Positions 1 through 12,753 are shown, numbered from the stretch's first letter. The stretch is 64,000 bases of DNA from Brachynemurus nebulosus (GCA_035578155.1 JAPWDM010000004.1:59264792-59328791), one strand, 5' to 3'. Translations and numbers: made by a program. Notes: a model not told the origin generated them from the sequence alone.

Positions 1-3
1 ATA

Positions 4-1160
4 GGGTAAACGGTATAGTGATTGACACCCTAAGGTAAAATTGTTTTTTAGAACGACAAAATTTGGAAAGTATATTGATTTTATAGAAATCAAAACGTGT
101 ATTGTGTCTATTTTGTCTATTTTCATGTAGTATACACTCAAGTGAGTTTTATAAAGACAGATATATAAATAAATTAGTAAAAATGAAATAATGTAGAATT
201 TCCAGTAATTGACATTTTGAAGACAATCATTGACAGTCGGTAGATTAGTTATTGACATCTTTTCCTCTTTCAGAAATGCCATACTTATGAGAAAGAAAGC
301 AATAGGAGCATTAATTAAGCAATTATAGTTAATACCTAAATAAATATTTATTTTAGAATTAAATTATAAAATGAAGTAATTCATTTGTAGCATGGCAGGC
401 ACGTATTTCTTTTATAAACAACTTATGTTTCTAAATACTTCCTTTTTTCTCATACCATTCATGAAAGCTTGGATGGTTAACCTCAGAATATTGCTTTAAA
501 TATGGCAAGTTCTTTTTAACCTTAAGCATATCTTCAATTAAAATAACATTAACCACATGTAGAGTTACGAATAAAAATATTCTTGACACTTATGGTAGAT
601 TTTAATACTAACAAGCAATTAACGAGTCTTAAGACAGCGATTGACACAGCCGAATTATAGTTAATGACAGATGACAATAACTGTTAATTGATAAAATTAT
701 CACTCAGTTATTGACTCCCCATGTTAATGACTCTTTGGAAGCATTAAAATCGTGACAGTCGTAAACACCCCCAAAAAATTATTAAAATATTAACTTATTG
801 ATACAAAAACACCCAATTTAATATTTGTTAAGGTATAATGTATTCATATAAATTCGAAAAAAAATTTTAAATCGTTAGCACAACCAGCATACAAATAAAA
901 TATTAGAACCATCCGCTTAACAATTTTTTTATATATTCACGAATTTGGCTGTAGATTACACACGCGACTATTAAAACAGTGACCAACCGAATGTTTATAA
1001 GCCTTTCGTAACAAGACTTGGTTAGATATAAACTGACACAACAAAGAATTCGTTGATTTGTTTTTTTTTTTAAATAATTACCACTTAATTGTTAATAATA
1101 ATGGTTTAAATTTATACGTGTCAATCACTATAGGGGTGTCAACCACTATACCGTTTACCC
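4..1160. mobile_element. Non-autonomous DNA transposon, TA target, 27-bp TIRs
   Basis: Bases 4-30 and 1134-1160 are inverted copies of each other, 26 of 27 identical, beginning GGGTAAACGGTATAGT. Both are flanked by TA (2-3 and 1161-1162), as expected of a Tc1/mariner-type TA duplication. No transposase frame lies inside. The core is studded with degenerate ATTGACA-like words (about 20, 206, 229, 248, 584, 638, 708). The right end repeats part of the TIR in tandem (1118-1132). It is likely mobilised in trans by an unseen relative. The superfamily call rests only on the TA flank. Confidence 0.75.
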
Positions 1161-1248
1161 TACATACATTTTAGTTCTTGTATTATTGTATATCTTCACT
1201 TAAATCGTAACAATAACAAAACAGTACAAAATATCTGATTAAGACTAA

Positions 1249-2814
1249 CAAGGAGATGCACCCAGAGTGAAATTCGGGATTTTGATGAAACTTCGCTGGT
1301 GTGTAGTATAGGTAACAATAAGGGACCCGCATTTTTTTTATCAGCCATCGTCCACGTTTAGGGGGTGAAACCAGCCCCTAAAGTTGGGGGTTCAAATCGT
1401 ATTTCTTCAGATATCTCGAAAACTATAAGAGATAGAGGAAAACTTTAAATTGATGAAATGTTACTCTTTGAAAGACCTATTCACCTGTATAGGTTAAATC
1501 AGGGCTGAGTTCATAAGGGGGGCTGGAGGGGTGAAAATGGGGGTAAATTTTCTTGCACAGCCTGAATGGTTCAATGTACCAAATTTTTACCACTATAAAT
1601 AGAAAGAGCACCAAAAATTAGGGGATACCTGTTTTTGCGTTTTTTTGAAATATGTGTGGTATCCAAGCCACATAAGGAAGAATAACATAGGGTAGATTAT
1701 ATAGTAATATTATTGGTTGCAAATACGTCCTATATTTTTTATTTTTATGTTTATTTTCATCATGAAAATGTAAATTTTTACTTTCCGATAATGATTCATG
1801 TATTTTTCAGTACTTACTTAATTGGTAATTTAGCCATGTGTATATTTGGTTACTCATATTCGACATTTTTTATACCTATTTCTGCGAAAGCTCTCTGGTC
1901 TGCAAGTTTTAATGAATGTTCGATAAGAAGCAATAATCTACCATTCAACAACTGCCTTTATCTTTTTACAAATTCCTTTTTAACCAAATAAACGCGGTTT
2001 ATTTCTTTCTCAACATTCATACTACTTGCCTTATTCTTTTTTGTAAGTTTTTTAGGTGTCAACCAGCTTTCCTATATGGAAAAATTTATTACAAAGCACT
2101 TGAACAGTGAACGAAAGAGATTACTGCTTCTTGTCGAGCATTCATTAACACAGCCACACCAGAGGACTTTAACTTTCGCAAAACTAGGTATAAAAAATAT
2201 CGAATGTGAGTAACCAAATGTACACATGGCTAAATTACCAATTAAGTTAGTACTGAAAAATATATGATTCATTATCAGAAAGTAAAAAAATACATTTTCA
2301 TGATGAAAATAAACATAAATATAAAAAAATATAGGACGTATTTGCAATCAATAATAATACTATATAATCTATCCTATGTTATTCTTCCTTATGTGGCTTG
2401 GATACCACACATATTTCGAAAAAACGCAAAAACACGTATCCCCTAATTTTTGGTGCTCTTCCTATTTATAGTGGTAAAAATTTGATACATTGAACCATTC
2501 AGGCTGTGCAAGAAAATTTACCCCCATTTTCACCCTTCCAGCCCCCCTTACGAACCCAGCCCTGATTTAACCTATACAGGTGAATAGGTCTTTCAAAGAG
2601 TAACATTTCATCAATTTAGAGTTCTCCTCTATCTCTTATAGTTTTCGAGATATCTTAAGAAATACGATTTGAACCCCCAACTTTAGGGGCTGGTTTCGCC
2701 CCCTAACCGTGGACGATGGCCGATAAAAAAATACGGGTCCCTTATTTTTACCTATACTACACACCAGCGAAGTTTCATCAAAATCCCGAATTTCACTCTG
2801 GGTGCATCTCCTTG
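1249..2814. mobile_element. Palindromic (foldback) DNA transposon, PIF/Harbinger-like TAA duplication
   Basis: Two long inverted arms (about 1249-1945 and 2115-2814) match over nearly all their length, and the ends read CAAGGAGATGCACCCAGAG. TAA flanks both sides (1246-1248, 2815-2817); 3-bp TWA duplications are typical of PIF/Harbinger. The short spacer shows no transposase. ORFs in the arms are mirror translations of each other and are not genes. A one-armed copy lies at 7377-8430, and elements with the same CAAGGA terminus occur at 15582. Confidence 0.8.
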
Positions 2815-2832
2815 TAAGTTCACTATCATCAC

Positions 2833-4104
2833 TAGGGATGGGCGATATTAATTGATGTTTTAAAAACTCGCACAGTTTCTTTTAAAACATGGATTTATTT
2901 ACGATTTACAACTGTCGACGCATCGATTTTTTTTTACTCAACATCGATTTTTTCAAATGCCATCTAGTGTATAAAAAAATTAATTCTCTGTTACCGTTTG
3001 TTAATAATTCACTGATAGACAAAAATGACCTTAATGAATGTTAAATGAAATTGAATGGGTTATTTTGTAAGAAAAATCCAAATGTGAGTGTAAAAAGTGT
3101 ATTTTGAGCGATATATTGCATCCCATATCCTTGTAAGCTGTTAAGAAGTTGCGAATCAACTCTTTATAGTTTTTGGCCCTGTGGTTTCCAAGAAAATTAT
3201 AAACAATATTTCGAAAACATGTCTATGCAAAATTTTCGATCGGATTAAGTTTTTATTCAAACTGTTTATTAGTCCGTAGGTATCTAATTTATGGCCCTGC
3301 AAATATACCTTTTTTTATTTTAGCATCACTGATTTTTGGAAATTTCTGTTTTAAGTAACAAAAACCATTTCCATTAGTGTCGATAGCTTTAACAAAGTTT
3401 TTCATAAGTCCGAGTTTGATGTGCAATGGAGGCATAGGCGGATCCAGGGGGTATCTGTGGGGGCTACAGCCCCCCCCCCCCCCCCTTGACCGACAATAGG
3501 TAACTTTTTTAGTTAAACATACATTTAGAACACACAATTCCCCAAAATTCCTCTTGGGATTAGAGACAGCCCCTCTGCCTTTTCAACTGGTTGGATCCGT
3601 CCTTGCATGGAGGTAGCAATACATCTTCAGGATATATTAAAAGAGGGTGAAGAACATTTCGTTTACCTAGTATAAGAGCGTCTCGCTTAGGCTTAGGTCA
3701 TTAAGCAAAATTCGTGTAATCAGTTTTGTTTAACAGAAACTGAGGGTGATTGAACAAAATTAAGTATAAGGTTTATTTGTGGGTAGGTAGTAGTGTTTAA
3801 AAAAGCGATTCGAATTTCTTTAACAAAATCACTGTTCACCAGTGAATTAATGCTTATCAAGATTATCAATACTCAGTTCCCTCTAATGCTCTAGTATTTC
3901 TATTTTACAAATTTTAATGCCGAATAGATGTGAAACTTTTAAATAAATACGTTTATTCTTTGATAATTTCCGAAACTGTTTGAAGTAATCGATTATTTTC
4001 GATACCCGATAGCTTTTCCTCTTTTTAATCGATTAAAAAACATCGACTACTGTAATAATTGATTCTGAAGAATCGATGTTTTCAGAAAATATCGCTCCTC
4101 CGTA
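2833..4104. mobile_element. Non-autonomous hAT-like transposon with 8-bp duplication
   Basis: The 8-mer ATCATCAC flanks the element exactly (2825-2832, 4105-4112). The inverted ends TAGGGATGGGCGATATT and TACGGAGGAGCGATATT agree at 14 of 17 positions. An 8-bp duplication with a TAGNGATGGGC-type end is characteristic of hAT elements. The 1.27 kb interior has no transposase frame. It holds the nested small element at 3433-3605 and begins only 15 bp after the palindromic element's right flank. Confidence 0.75.
3433..3605. mobile_element. 173-bp MITE nested in the hAT-like element
   Basis: The ends CATAGGCGGATCC and the reverse complement of GGATCCGTCCTTG are inverted repeats, 10 of 13 identical. 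Flanks AATGGAGG (3425-3432) and CATGGAGG (3606-3613) look like an 8-bp duplication with one change. A run of about 17 C sits near 3470. An apparent minus-strand ORF crosses this insertion and its host element, so it is not a gene. Confidence 0.65.
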
Positions 4105-4250
4105 ATCATCACCGACACCATTACAGAATATAGAACAATCAAACAAATATTCAGGAAATTGTCTGTGTGGTTTCTAAATTAAAGGTGTAATGGTGTCATC
4201 ACATCCTTTTACCTTACACTTACATGTTAGTGTACAATTGTATAATATAC

Positions 4251-4304
4251 AACTTGGGTATGTAGGTATGTATATTATACATACCTACATACCAAAGTTG
4301 AATG
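4251..4304. repeat. Near-perfect palindrome (hairpin)
   Basis: Bases 4258-4272 and 4278-4292 are perfect inverted repeats around the 5-base loop TATTA, and weaker pairing extends out to about 4251 and 4304. It lies in otherwise featureless AT-rich DNA and has no assigned function. Confidence 0.7.
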
Positions 4305-6200
4305 TTTTGAGTTATTTGAAAAGCTACAATTTAGTATAATGTCATTGTGTACACTTGTATAATGCTACCAGATGATCAGACAATTAGGGTTGCTCCACAC
4401 TATAGTGCCCATCATAATTCGTTCTTAGGCCGGTAAAGTGTTATGTTCATATTTATGTTGGTGAATGAGACACCAGTACCGTTCACAATTTGTTCTCGAT
4501 CCAATGTCATTCATCATATCCGTTTTTGACTGACTAACTGAAACATTCACATCATGCTGTGACAAGTTCGTTATCTTTGTCAAATATTTTTTGAGACTGA
4601 CCGTTTTTGGGGTGTCGTTCACTGGATAGTATAAATACACTCATTTGTTTTTTTTTTTTTTTTTTATATAATATGTAACCAGAGCGAAAACGATCTGTGG
4701 TCCGCACTACATTGTGGAGTGAAATTCTTCACAATGGGGAGTATTTCACTCAGTCCACAGGGGGAAGCCCTAGTTGGATTTTACGTACATGGTATCAATT
4801 TAAAAAACAAGCCAGGCCTCATATTTTTGGAACTGTAACAGTTAACGAAAATTTGTCGGAACCGTTTCTGGAACATGATGAGGGAACCACTACGACCCAC
4901 AAACTAATACACACAATACTATTTATGTATTTGTCAGAAGATTTCTTCTGATAAACGTCAGGATGAACTTTATTTTAATATTTTTCATGATGGCATACTT
5001 TATTATTATAATCAGCAGATTTATAACTCCTGTGGTTTTTGGAAATGTGATGCAAACATCATTTTTTAAAAGGAATAACAGATTAATTTGCTGACAGAAA
5101 TAATCCAATGATTACATAAACAACATAAATAGAATAAAAAGAATTGTTTCTCAGATAAATTGTCTCAATTCAAAGAGAAACGAGGCAATTTATTTGATAA
5201 ATCTTTTATCTGAATTAACTTATAGAGACAATTTACCTATAATAATGTACTCGTACATACAGTGATAATCAAACTGCTAGAAACTTACTAAAAATTTAGT
5301 ATTTCATAAAATAAGTAAACACAGATGTAAGTTATTATTTTGTCAGAACAGCTATTGTTAACATACTTGTTGAAGTTAAATACTTGAAAGCAATCGACAT
5401 GCCAACAGACATTCTGCTAAAAAGTTTAAGTTCGCCCAAACATGTGCGAAACAGGTTTGAAACATTGATGGAAACACACTTTCACAATTCAAAAATATGT
5501 AATGAGTGTTGACAATGACCCTGGCATACAAAACTCTCAGGAATTTGCATGTATACGAATTTATCTAAATAACCATTGAGAAATGCTATAGCTAATTAGA
5601 AATGTGTGTTTTATCTTATTTTTATACTTAAAATAACAGTTTTAAAGTTGAATATCGAAATACTGGAAAAAACGTTTCTTTATAATCTATGTCTTCTTTT
5701 TGTGTAAAACCGTGAGCAACTAATCGGCCACTGTATCTTTTGTCTCACCATTAACTTTTTTTCCAAACATCCACTTACACTGAACAACTGTAACACGTTC
5801 TCTTTTCTTAACTACCTCTTAACTGTACTTCCCTCGCGTCATTTTCATTAAATGATTGTATTTCCTTCACCATAGCTTTACACTATTTCTTGAATTGTGG
5901 CTCATTCATTGCCACGTCAAAAGGAATCGTATCATAAAACGAACTAATATATACCTCCACACACATATTGCTGTATCCCTACTTTTCAGATTTTTACCCA
6001 CTCGCTTTCCGCCTTTAGGTTGGTCTAGGGGAGATCCTTGTACCTAAAGACACTTTCGTTTAAAACTTCATAACTTGAGTAAAAATTTAAGTATAACTTC
6101 GAATATTGAAAATTGTGTAAGCACACACTAACATCTTAATATTATGATACCACATATCACGATATTGTGTTTCATTTTTGCGAAAACTTGAATTAAATAA
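4305..6200. other. AT-rich stretch without a recognisable gene
   Basis: I see only short chance ORFs, a T-run near 4650-4665 and weak inverted words around 5120-5240. No domain, terminal repeat or RNA gene is convincing. It is probably decayed repeat or intergenic DNA. Confidence 0.5.
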
Positions 6201-6209
6201 TCGAGGATA

Positions 6210-7035
6210 TTTGTCCCACGGTACAATCACAGCTTGTACCTTGGGACACCAATGGTTGTACCTTAGAACAAGTTATGCAAGACATTTTAAGCCCTGAAAG
6301 CAAAATATATATTCTATTGTTTGGTTTTACTTGCAATCATTTTTATTATGGTATTTTAATGGCATTTTTGACGTTTTCTTCATTGGGCTTTGGCCGGGCG
6401 ACTTTGTTCTTATTTCGTACCATCTGGATAGATACAGACAAAGTCCTCAGCGTAAGTGTAGAAAATTGTAACTAGTGGTAAGTCGAGAGTGTGCCCGACA
6501 TGGCTTAAGACATGTAGTCAGTCGGCGTCCGTCGCCGAACGCACAGTGCATTGTAATACATTGTTAGACATTGTTACTTGAATTGGACAGGTTAGTCTGT
6601 CCCACAATAGGTGTTTTGTAGTAGTGTGTGTGAATACGCACACAGAAGCAAACACCAAACCAACACCATTGCAAGCAGTGTGTACCTACACAATCTAGTG
6701 GGGAGATTTTACGTCACCCACTGGCGACAAGTGGAACAGTTTGATAGACATTCTAGTTTGGTCCCTTGATAAAGACAAATATTGAAAACAAACTTACCTA
6801 TAAACCTCTGTAAAAAAGCAATGCCTTGTACCTTGTGACCATCCCAAGGTACAAAAAATTTGCTGTCCCAAGGTACAAATTTCAATTGCATACAATAAAG
6901 TGTGGTTATATTTTTTAATTAGGGAAATCCAGTGATATACGTCAAAATAAATAGTTATGAATGTGTATAATAACTATTTGTATCTTTAATCATTTACTCA
7001 CCTCAAAATACTTCGAGTAAAATATGATTTATATC

Positions 7036-7080
<45 letters not shown>

Positions 7081-7262
7081 GTTAAAAATCTCAAAACCTT
7101 GCACATTGGAAAAACGAGTCAAAATGGCCGACTTTACTGCGTATGTTTTGAGCATTTATGTCAAATACTCATTAAATGTCACTACTAATCATTCTACAAT
7201 ACATTGGTTCTCAAGTTATGGGTTTGTCCCGAAGTACAAGGTGTCCTGAGCTACAAGGATCT
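6210..7262. repeat. Dispersed cluster of a CCCAAGGTACAA-like word in both orientations
   Basis: Variants of the 12-mer occur near 6214, 6235, 6252, 6823, 6843, 6870, 7208 and 7227, in direct and inverted order, bounding about 1 kb. The arrangement resembles sub-terminal repeats of a DNA transposon, but I could not define clean ends or a target duplication. No ORF inside is convincing. Confidence 0.35.
7040..7079. repeat. Poly-A run of about 40 bases
   Basis: A homopolymer A tract. It could be the tail of a retroposed sequence on the plus strand, but I found no flanking duplication. Confidence 0.7.
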
Positions 7263-7376
7263 CCCCTGCTTGTCCAATATTCTTCAATTCCTTCTTGGGA
7301 ACAGTATCCTGGAATTCATCTAAGGAGCTACACGAAGAAATTAACTATTCTTCTACATAACTTGCACCATGTCTGA

Positions 7377-8430
7377 CAAGGAGATGCACCCAGAGTGAAA
7401 TTCGCAATTTTGATGAAACTTCGCTGGTGTGTAGAATACGCAAAAATAAGGGACCCATATTTTTTTTATCGGCCATCTTCCACGTTTACGAGGTGAAACC
7501 AGCCCTTAAAGTTCGGAGTTAAAATTGTATTTCTTAAGATATTTCGAAGACTATAAGAGAATGAGGAAAACTTTAAATTGGCGAAATGTTATTCTTTAAA
7601 GTACTTATTCACCTGTATAGGTTAAACCAGGGTCGGGTTCATAAGGGGAGCTGGAGGATCGAAAATGGGGCTAAATTTTCTAGTACAGCCTAAAGAGTTC
7701 AATGTATCAATTTTTTTCCATCATAAATAGAAAGAGCATCAAAAATTAGGGGAAACGTGTTTTTGCGTTTTTTTGAAATATGTGTGGTATCCAAGCCATA
7801 CAAGGAAGAACAAAATAGCGTAGATTATATCTAGCGCCGGCAGACAAAAGGACTTAAGCCCATTTTTGACTTTTTTTATTTTATAATAAGAACCAAGAGG
7901 GTCGGTCTCATATATTTCCAAAAGGGCAAAAGTCAATTCCACCCCTAACATCATTTTTTATGGACTTGTTTTAAAAGAAATTCTTTTCAGAAACTAAAAA
8001 AAGAAGTTAATTTCTTAAAATTCTTAATAAAATAATAAATAAGTACATAGTCTAATTAAATTGAAATGTATTTTTATGGCAACAACTACCAGCTAAAACG
8101 GGTTAAGTCCACAAATGGTTTTAACAACAAAATTTATTGTTGTTTTTTATATGTTAAGTCCATAAAAATTTCTTAAAAATTTTAGTTTAAGGCTTAAAGT
8201 TAATTCTTTTTTTACGATTTACTGTGTTACATGTTAAGAAACTAATTTATCTAAAAAAATGTACAAAATGTCATGTAAGCATGAAGATAATTCAAATAAA
8301 CTGACGTTGCATGCATTTAATTTTAGTTTTTACTCTCTACTGTAAAGTTGATGTTTTGGACTTAAGTCCTTTTGTATGCCCGCGCTAGATATTGCATTAT
8401 TATTGTTTGCAAATATGTACGTTCTATATC
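7377..8430. mobile_element. One-armed, interrupted copy of the 1249-2814 palindromic family
   Basis: Bases 7377-7830 follow the left arm of the 1249-2814 element from its CAAGGAGATGC end, and the homology resumes at 8389-8430 after a clean insertion (7831-8388). The right arm is missing. The arm is clearly diverged, so this is an older or decayed copy. Confidence 0.7.
7831..8388. mobile_element. 558-bp non-autonomous transposon nested in the palindromic copy
   Basis: The inverted ends begin CTAGCGCCGGCAGACAAAAG and CTAGCGCGGGCATACAAAAG and match at 26 of 28 bases. ATAT flanks both sides (7827-7830, 8389-8392). Removing the insert and one ATAT restores the sequence seen in the intact relative, so the boundaries are firm. 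The interior repeats TTAAGTCC several times and has no transposase. The 4-bp duplication does not by itself fix the superfamily. Confidence 0.8.
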
Positions 8431-8526
8431 TTTAGTCGAATTTTTCCTTGAAAAGATTAGACTTATACAGCCTATACGATAAGAACGGGACGAGCCGATA
8501 GGGGCGCTATCCGTTTTCGGACCCGT

Positions 8527-8552
8527 AGAACATGATTCTGAAGAAAAAAATG

Positions 8553-8616
<64 letters not shown>

Positions 8617-8643
8617 CATTTTTTTTCTTCAGAATCATGTTCT
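8527..8643. repeat. Hairpin with a (TA)n core
   Basis: About 36 bases at 8527-8563 recur as the reverse complement at 8608-8643, with (TA)n between them. Plus- and minus-strand ORFs here are microsatellite translations. Confidence 0.75.
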
Positions 8644-8649
8644 TCATGT

Positions 8650-8772
<123 letters not shown>

Positions 8773-9144
8773 CCATGTGAGTTTGGAGTTTGTTGAGAGT
8801 TGCCATTTCTATTACAACCAAATTTTTATGATAGAAACGGTACCGGAAAAGGTTCTTTTCTTGGATGTAATGGAAATTTAACCCAGGAAAACACTATCGG
8901 TTGAAGTAGCCCCAAGTACATATGCATATTAACTGATAATGCCGCTTAACTGATAAATTTAAGAAAAATTAAAAAATTAAACTTGGGTAAAAAAAAATTT
9001 TTTTGCTCATTTATGTTGTTAGTTAATGCATTAGATCAGTTTTATCAACAAATTAATATATAGTGCCATTTAAAAATCTATAAGTTTGTATCATAGCTCG
9101 AAAACCATAACAGCTATAAAGCTCCTGACTATAGCAATCACATA

Positions 9145-9148
<4 letters not shown>

Positions 9149-9221
<73 letters not shown>
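9149..9221. repeat. (TA)n microsatellite
   Basis: An uninterrupted TA array of about 72 bases in non-coding DNA. Confidence 0.95.
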
Positions 9222-9225
<4 letters not shown>

Positions 9226-9692
9226 AAGAACTGAAATTTGGTAAGTGGGGCTCATTTTCGATGCACATCAATACTATCAAGGTGGGATAAATTTTAGGCA
9301 AATTTTGGATCCGACCCAACCTTTAAGGGGTGGTGGGGGGCAACAAAACAATAGAACTTTTCCAAACCGATTGGAAATAATGTTTCGGTCAATTATCTAC
9401 AACATGTCCAAAATTCAGCTATTCAGCTTCCTAGGGTGATTTGGAAGGAGCAGAGAGGGAAAAAATTATTTTGGTTGGATCTAACACGCCCACAGTCCCC
9501 CATAATTCACGTAGAGGGTTGAAATTTGGTATGTTATTAGAGTTCGTACCTAGGGTCTGCTTTTTGAAGGTCTTAATATTTCCTAGAGATACTATCAATA
9601 ATATTTTTACCTGTGACTACTATGAAATTACTTATTTACTGTGCAAAATACTATTTGTATCCAATATGGTTTTATTGGGATATTGTAATAAT

Positions 9693-9948
9693 CTGAAATT
9701 TTGTAACCAAATATTTTACTAATTTATCATAGAAGATGAAGGATTAAAAATAATAATTCAACATTCTTCCGTAGAATAAATTGTTTCTTTATTTTCTCTA
9801 TAAAAGATACCGAAAAATTTTTGGAAAAAAGAGAAAATAAAGAAGCAGTTTATTCTACGGAAGAATGTAGAATTATTATTTTTAAACCTTCATCTCCTAT
9901 GATAAATTAGTAAAATATTTGGGAATCTTAGGTTAAAAAATTTCAAAC
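9693..9948. repeat. Long inverted repeat (hairpin, arms of about 100 bp)
   Basis: The left arm runs from about 9693 to 9800 and pairs with about 9827-9948 around a 26-base spacer. It is near-perfect centrally and has small gaps outside. The word CTATTTGTATCC occurs just outside both ends (near 9651 and 9949), possibly a 12-bp direct flank. It could be a small foldback element. Confidence 0.7.
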
Positions 9949-10079
9949 TATTTGTATCCTTTAAAGAAAATAGACAACTGGACTGTCCAGTTATCATCAA
10001 TTGGCATGTGTGTCTGCTCTTCTCAGCAAATTCCATAAAGATGAAATTTCCATCGGGCCGGGCTCGGTCATCCTGATAT

Positions 10080-10530
10080 TAAAAATGAAATATGGACTTT
10101 ACTTATCTGTCTTCAGTAGTTTCGAGAAAACGGTAGCAGGTATCAAAAAAATGATATAACAAAACTATAGGTAAAATTGGTATAAGAATTCAAAAAAAAG
10201 ACGATCAAAGTTGAAGTTATCCTGTAGGACCTGAGAACCCCCAAGAAAGCCTAAAGTAAGCAACTGGACGTATCGTTACCAAATTTTTGGTTCTCCAAAG
10301 AAACCCAAAATAAATGGCTGAACGAATCTTGACAAAAACGACATGAGGATAAAACCCCCCCGTGAGCTTTGCGGACCCAAAAAACCCTCCAAATAAACGA
10401 CCAAACGGATGTTATCCAAATTTTTCTCAAATATTACGGTGATTCCGAAATAAATTAATGTGAATTCTGAAATATTCTCCAGACCCTGGGATCTCAAAAT
10501 GTCTCACAAATTACAGTTCTCTTGAAATTG
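10080..10530. repeat. Degenerate roughly 100-bp repeats
   Basis: Phrases of the type 'ccaaatttttggttctccaaagaaacccaaaataaa' recur loosely (near 10190, 10280, 10370, 10430), suggesting a decayed tandem array. No terminal signals were seen. Confidence 0.35.
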
Positions 10531-11511
10531 TCACTATGCATATCTAACTACCTACGATAAGATCTCAAGGTATGGAAATTAGACATGTTATTGAAATATG
10601 AATATAGCCAATTCAGAATATTGGATTTGAAATTAAGGTGAAGTTGGAATGAATCATCCAGCGCTATCGAATTAAACAACTCTATACTCTAATTAAACCA
10701 CTTGACTCATTTTGATAAAATTTTATGAAAATTAGACGTACTATAAAAATATGAATATGACTTGAAAATATGAATAATATTTTTGTGTCGTCGAGCGAGC
10801 GAAGCGAAGCACATAAGGAACTGATTTTGTACAAAATTTCAAAATATCAAATTTAAATGGACGTGTGGTCACATTGTCCGTCAGTTACATCAAACAGAGA
10901 GCGAATTAAAAAACTGAAGAAATTTGACAATTTTTACTCAAGTACTGTTGAGATCTCTGTGAAAGATGAAACTGACGTTAAAATGATTTCCTGGGGCCTT
11001 GGTGCCTTGAAGGGCCTAAAATAGAAGCAATTCTAAGACTGTTGGTATAGTAACTATACTAAGTTCTTACGGTGCGGAAATTAGCCATGCTAATAAAATA
11101 TGAAGATAGTCATTTTAGAGCCATTGGGCGAGCAGGGTCAAGTGCTATAAATAATTGATTTTGCACGGAATTTTGGAATGTATGATTGAATTGACCTATA
11201 TAAATTTTACCTATAATTCAGATAATTTTACGCAAGTGAAACCGCGGGTCTCAGCTATATGCATATATATCTATTTTAAGATCATTGGACGGACGGAGCG
11301 AAACACTAGAAGAAACTGATTTTATAAAGAAATTTAGAATATTTAATTTAAATGTAGAGTGACATCAAAATTAACCCCCAGCACTATCTAATAGAATTAA
11401 TCGTTTGACGAGCGGAGCCAGGTATTATTTCCGAATATCTAATTTAAAATTGATCATTTGACCAATAGTTAAGATAATTTTACGTGGGTGAAACCACGGG
11501 TCACAGCTAGT
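10531..11511 (+). mobile_element. Helitron-like fragments with a 3' hairpin and CTAG terminus
   Basis: Bases 11483-11511 form a short hairpin (TACGTGGGTGAAACCACG) followed by CAGCTAG and then T. Insect Helitrons typically end with a short hairpin and CTRR, inserting before T. A diverged second terminus sits at 11230-11256. Between them are repeated modules with GACGAGCGGAGCC-like words (near 10790, 11115, 11285, 11403) and paired 'ggaaattag.catg' segments (10577, 11080). There is no Rep/helicase frame, so these are non-autonomous or truncated copies. Confidence 0.6.
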
Positions 11512-12415
11512 TAGCATATATATCATAAATATTCACATATATACATATTCCAAAAAATGTTACAAAGATAAAAAATTGATACACGTGTCCCATCGTAAAA
11601 AATATTAAATTCAAACATTACCGCCATCAAATGACAGTAAAGCGCAGTTGCGACTAAATAAATCATACACAATACGACCGCGCCTCATAATCAAACTCAG
11701 TACATGTTCACTCAAACTTAAAATTAGTCAATTTGAAACAATTTAAGATGTTTCCACTAATAGAACGGACTTAATAATACAATTTAATATTTTTCAACAT
11801 GCGATGAAACACGTAATCAATCGAAAACAAATGTTATAAAAAAAATGCTACATCATGAATAACTTAATCAAACATAGTAAGTAACAAATAAAACTAAACT
11901 TTACTTAGATTAGATTTTAACAAATAATTTTGATTACAGACTAAAATAAAACCAAAAATTACAATAATACATAAATCAATGCATTCATGATGTAAAAAAA
12001 AAAAATAAAAAAAAAATTGACAAAATATCCAAACTCCAAAGAACGTGATACCATGTAAACTATAGACAAAAAAATCAAAACAGATTTTTACAAACAATAT
12101 ATAGAAGAATTTTAACACCTTAATATTAAATAAATTTTAACTATACAATAATATTAAAAAAATGACAATAAAATTCAATAATTGAATTTTCTAAGTACAT
12201 ATCAAACTAAATCTTATACAATCACTATTACATAAGAACATTTAATTTAATTTATAGATCCATATTGTACCTGAAGATTCCGTAATTGGATGAAATACAT
12301 ATATAGTAAATTTATTTTAAAAAAACAATGTGTTATAATTTTTATATATTTTGCTGAGAAAACTCCAAAACAAAAATATTAATTCATAAAATAACTCACC
12401 TAACTCTAAACAAAC

Positions 12416-12418
<3 letters not shown>
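11512..12418. other. AT-rich gap without a gene
   Basis: Only short low-complexity ORFs are present. No terminal repeats or domains were recognised. Confidence 0.5.
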
Positions 12419-12475
<57 letters not shown>

Positions 12476-12480
12476 GTATA

Positions 12481-12566
<86 letters not shown>

Positions 12567-12586
12567 TATATATAATTGTATAATAT

Positions 12587-12661
<75 letters not shown>

Positions 12662-12682
12662 TATATATTATATATATTATAC

Positions 12683-12750
<68 letters not shown>
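12419..12750. repeat. Long interrupted (TA)n array
   Basis: About 330 bases of TA with regularly placed TAATTGTATAATA interruptions in both orientations, so the array is roughly palindromic. Overlapping ORFs on both strands are artefacts of the repeat. Confidence 0.95.

Positions 12751-12753
<3 letters not shown>

Noticed and set aside
3289..3537. 82-residue minus-strand ORF with a Gly/Pro run
   Set aside because: It crosses the border between a hAT-like element and a nested MITE and includes the poly-C run.
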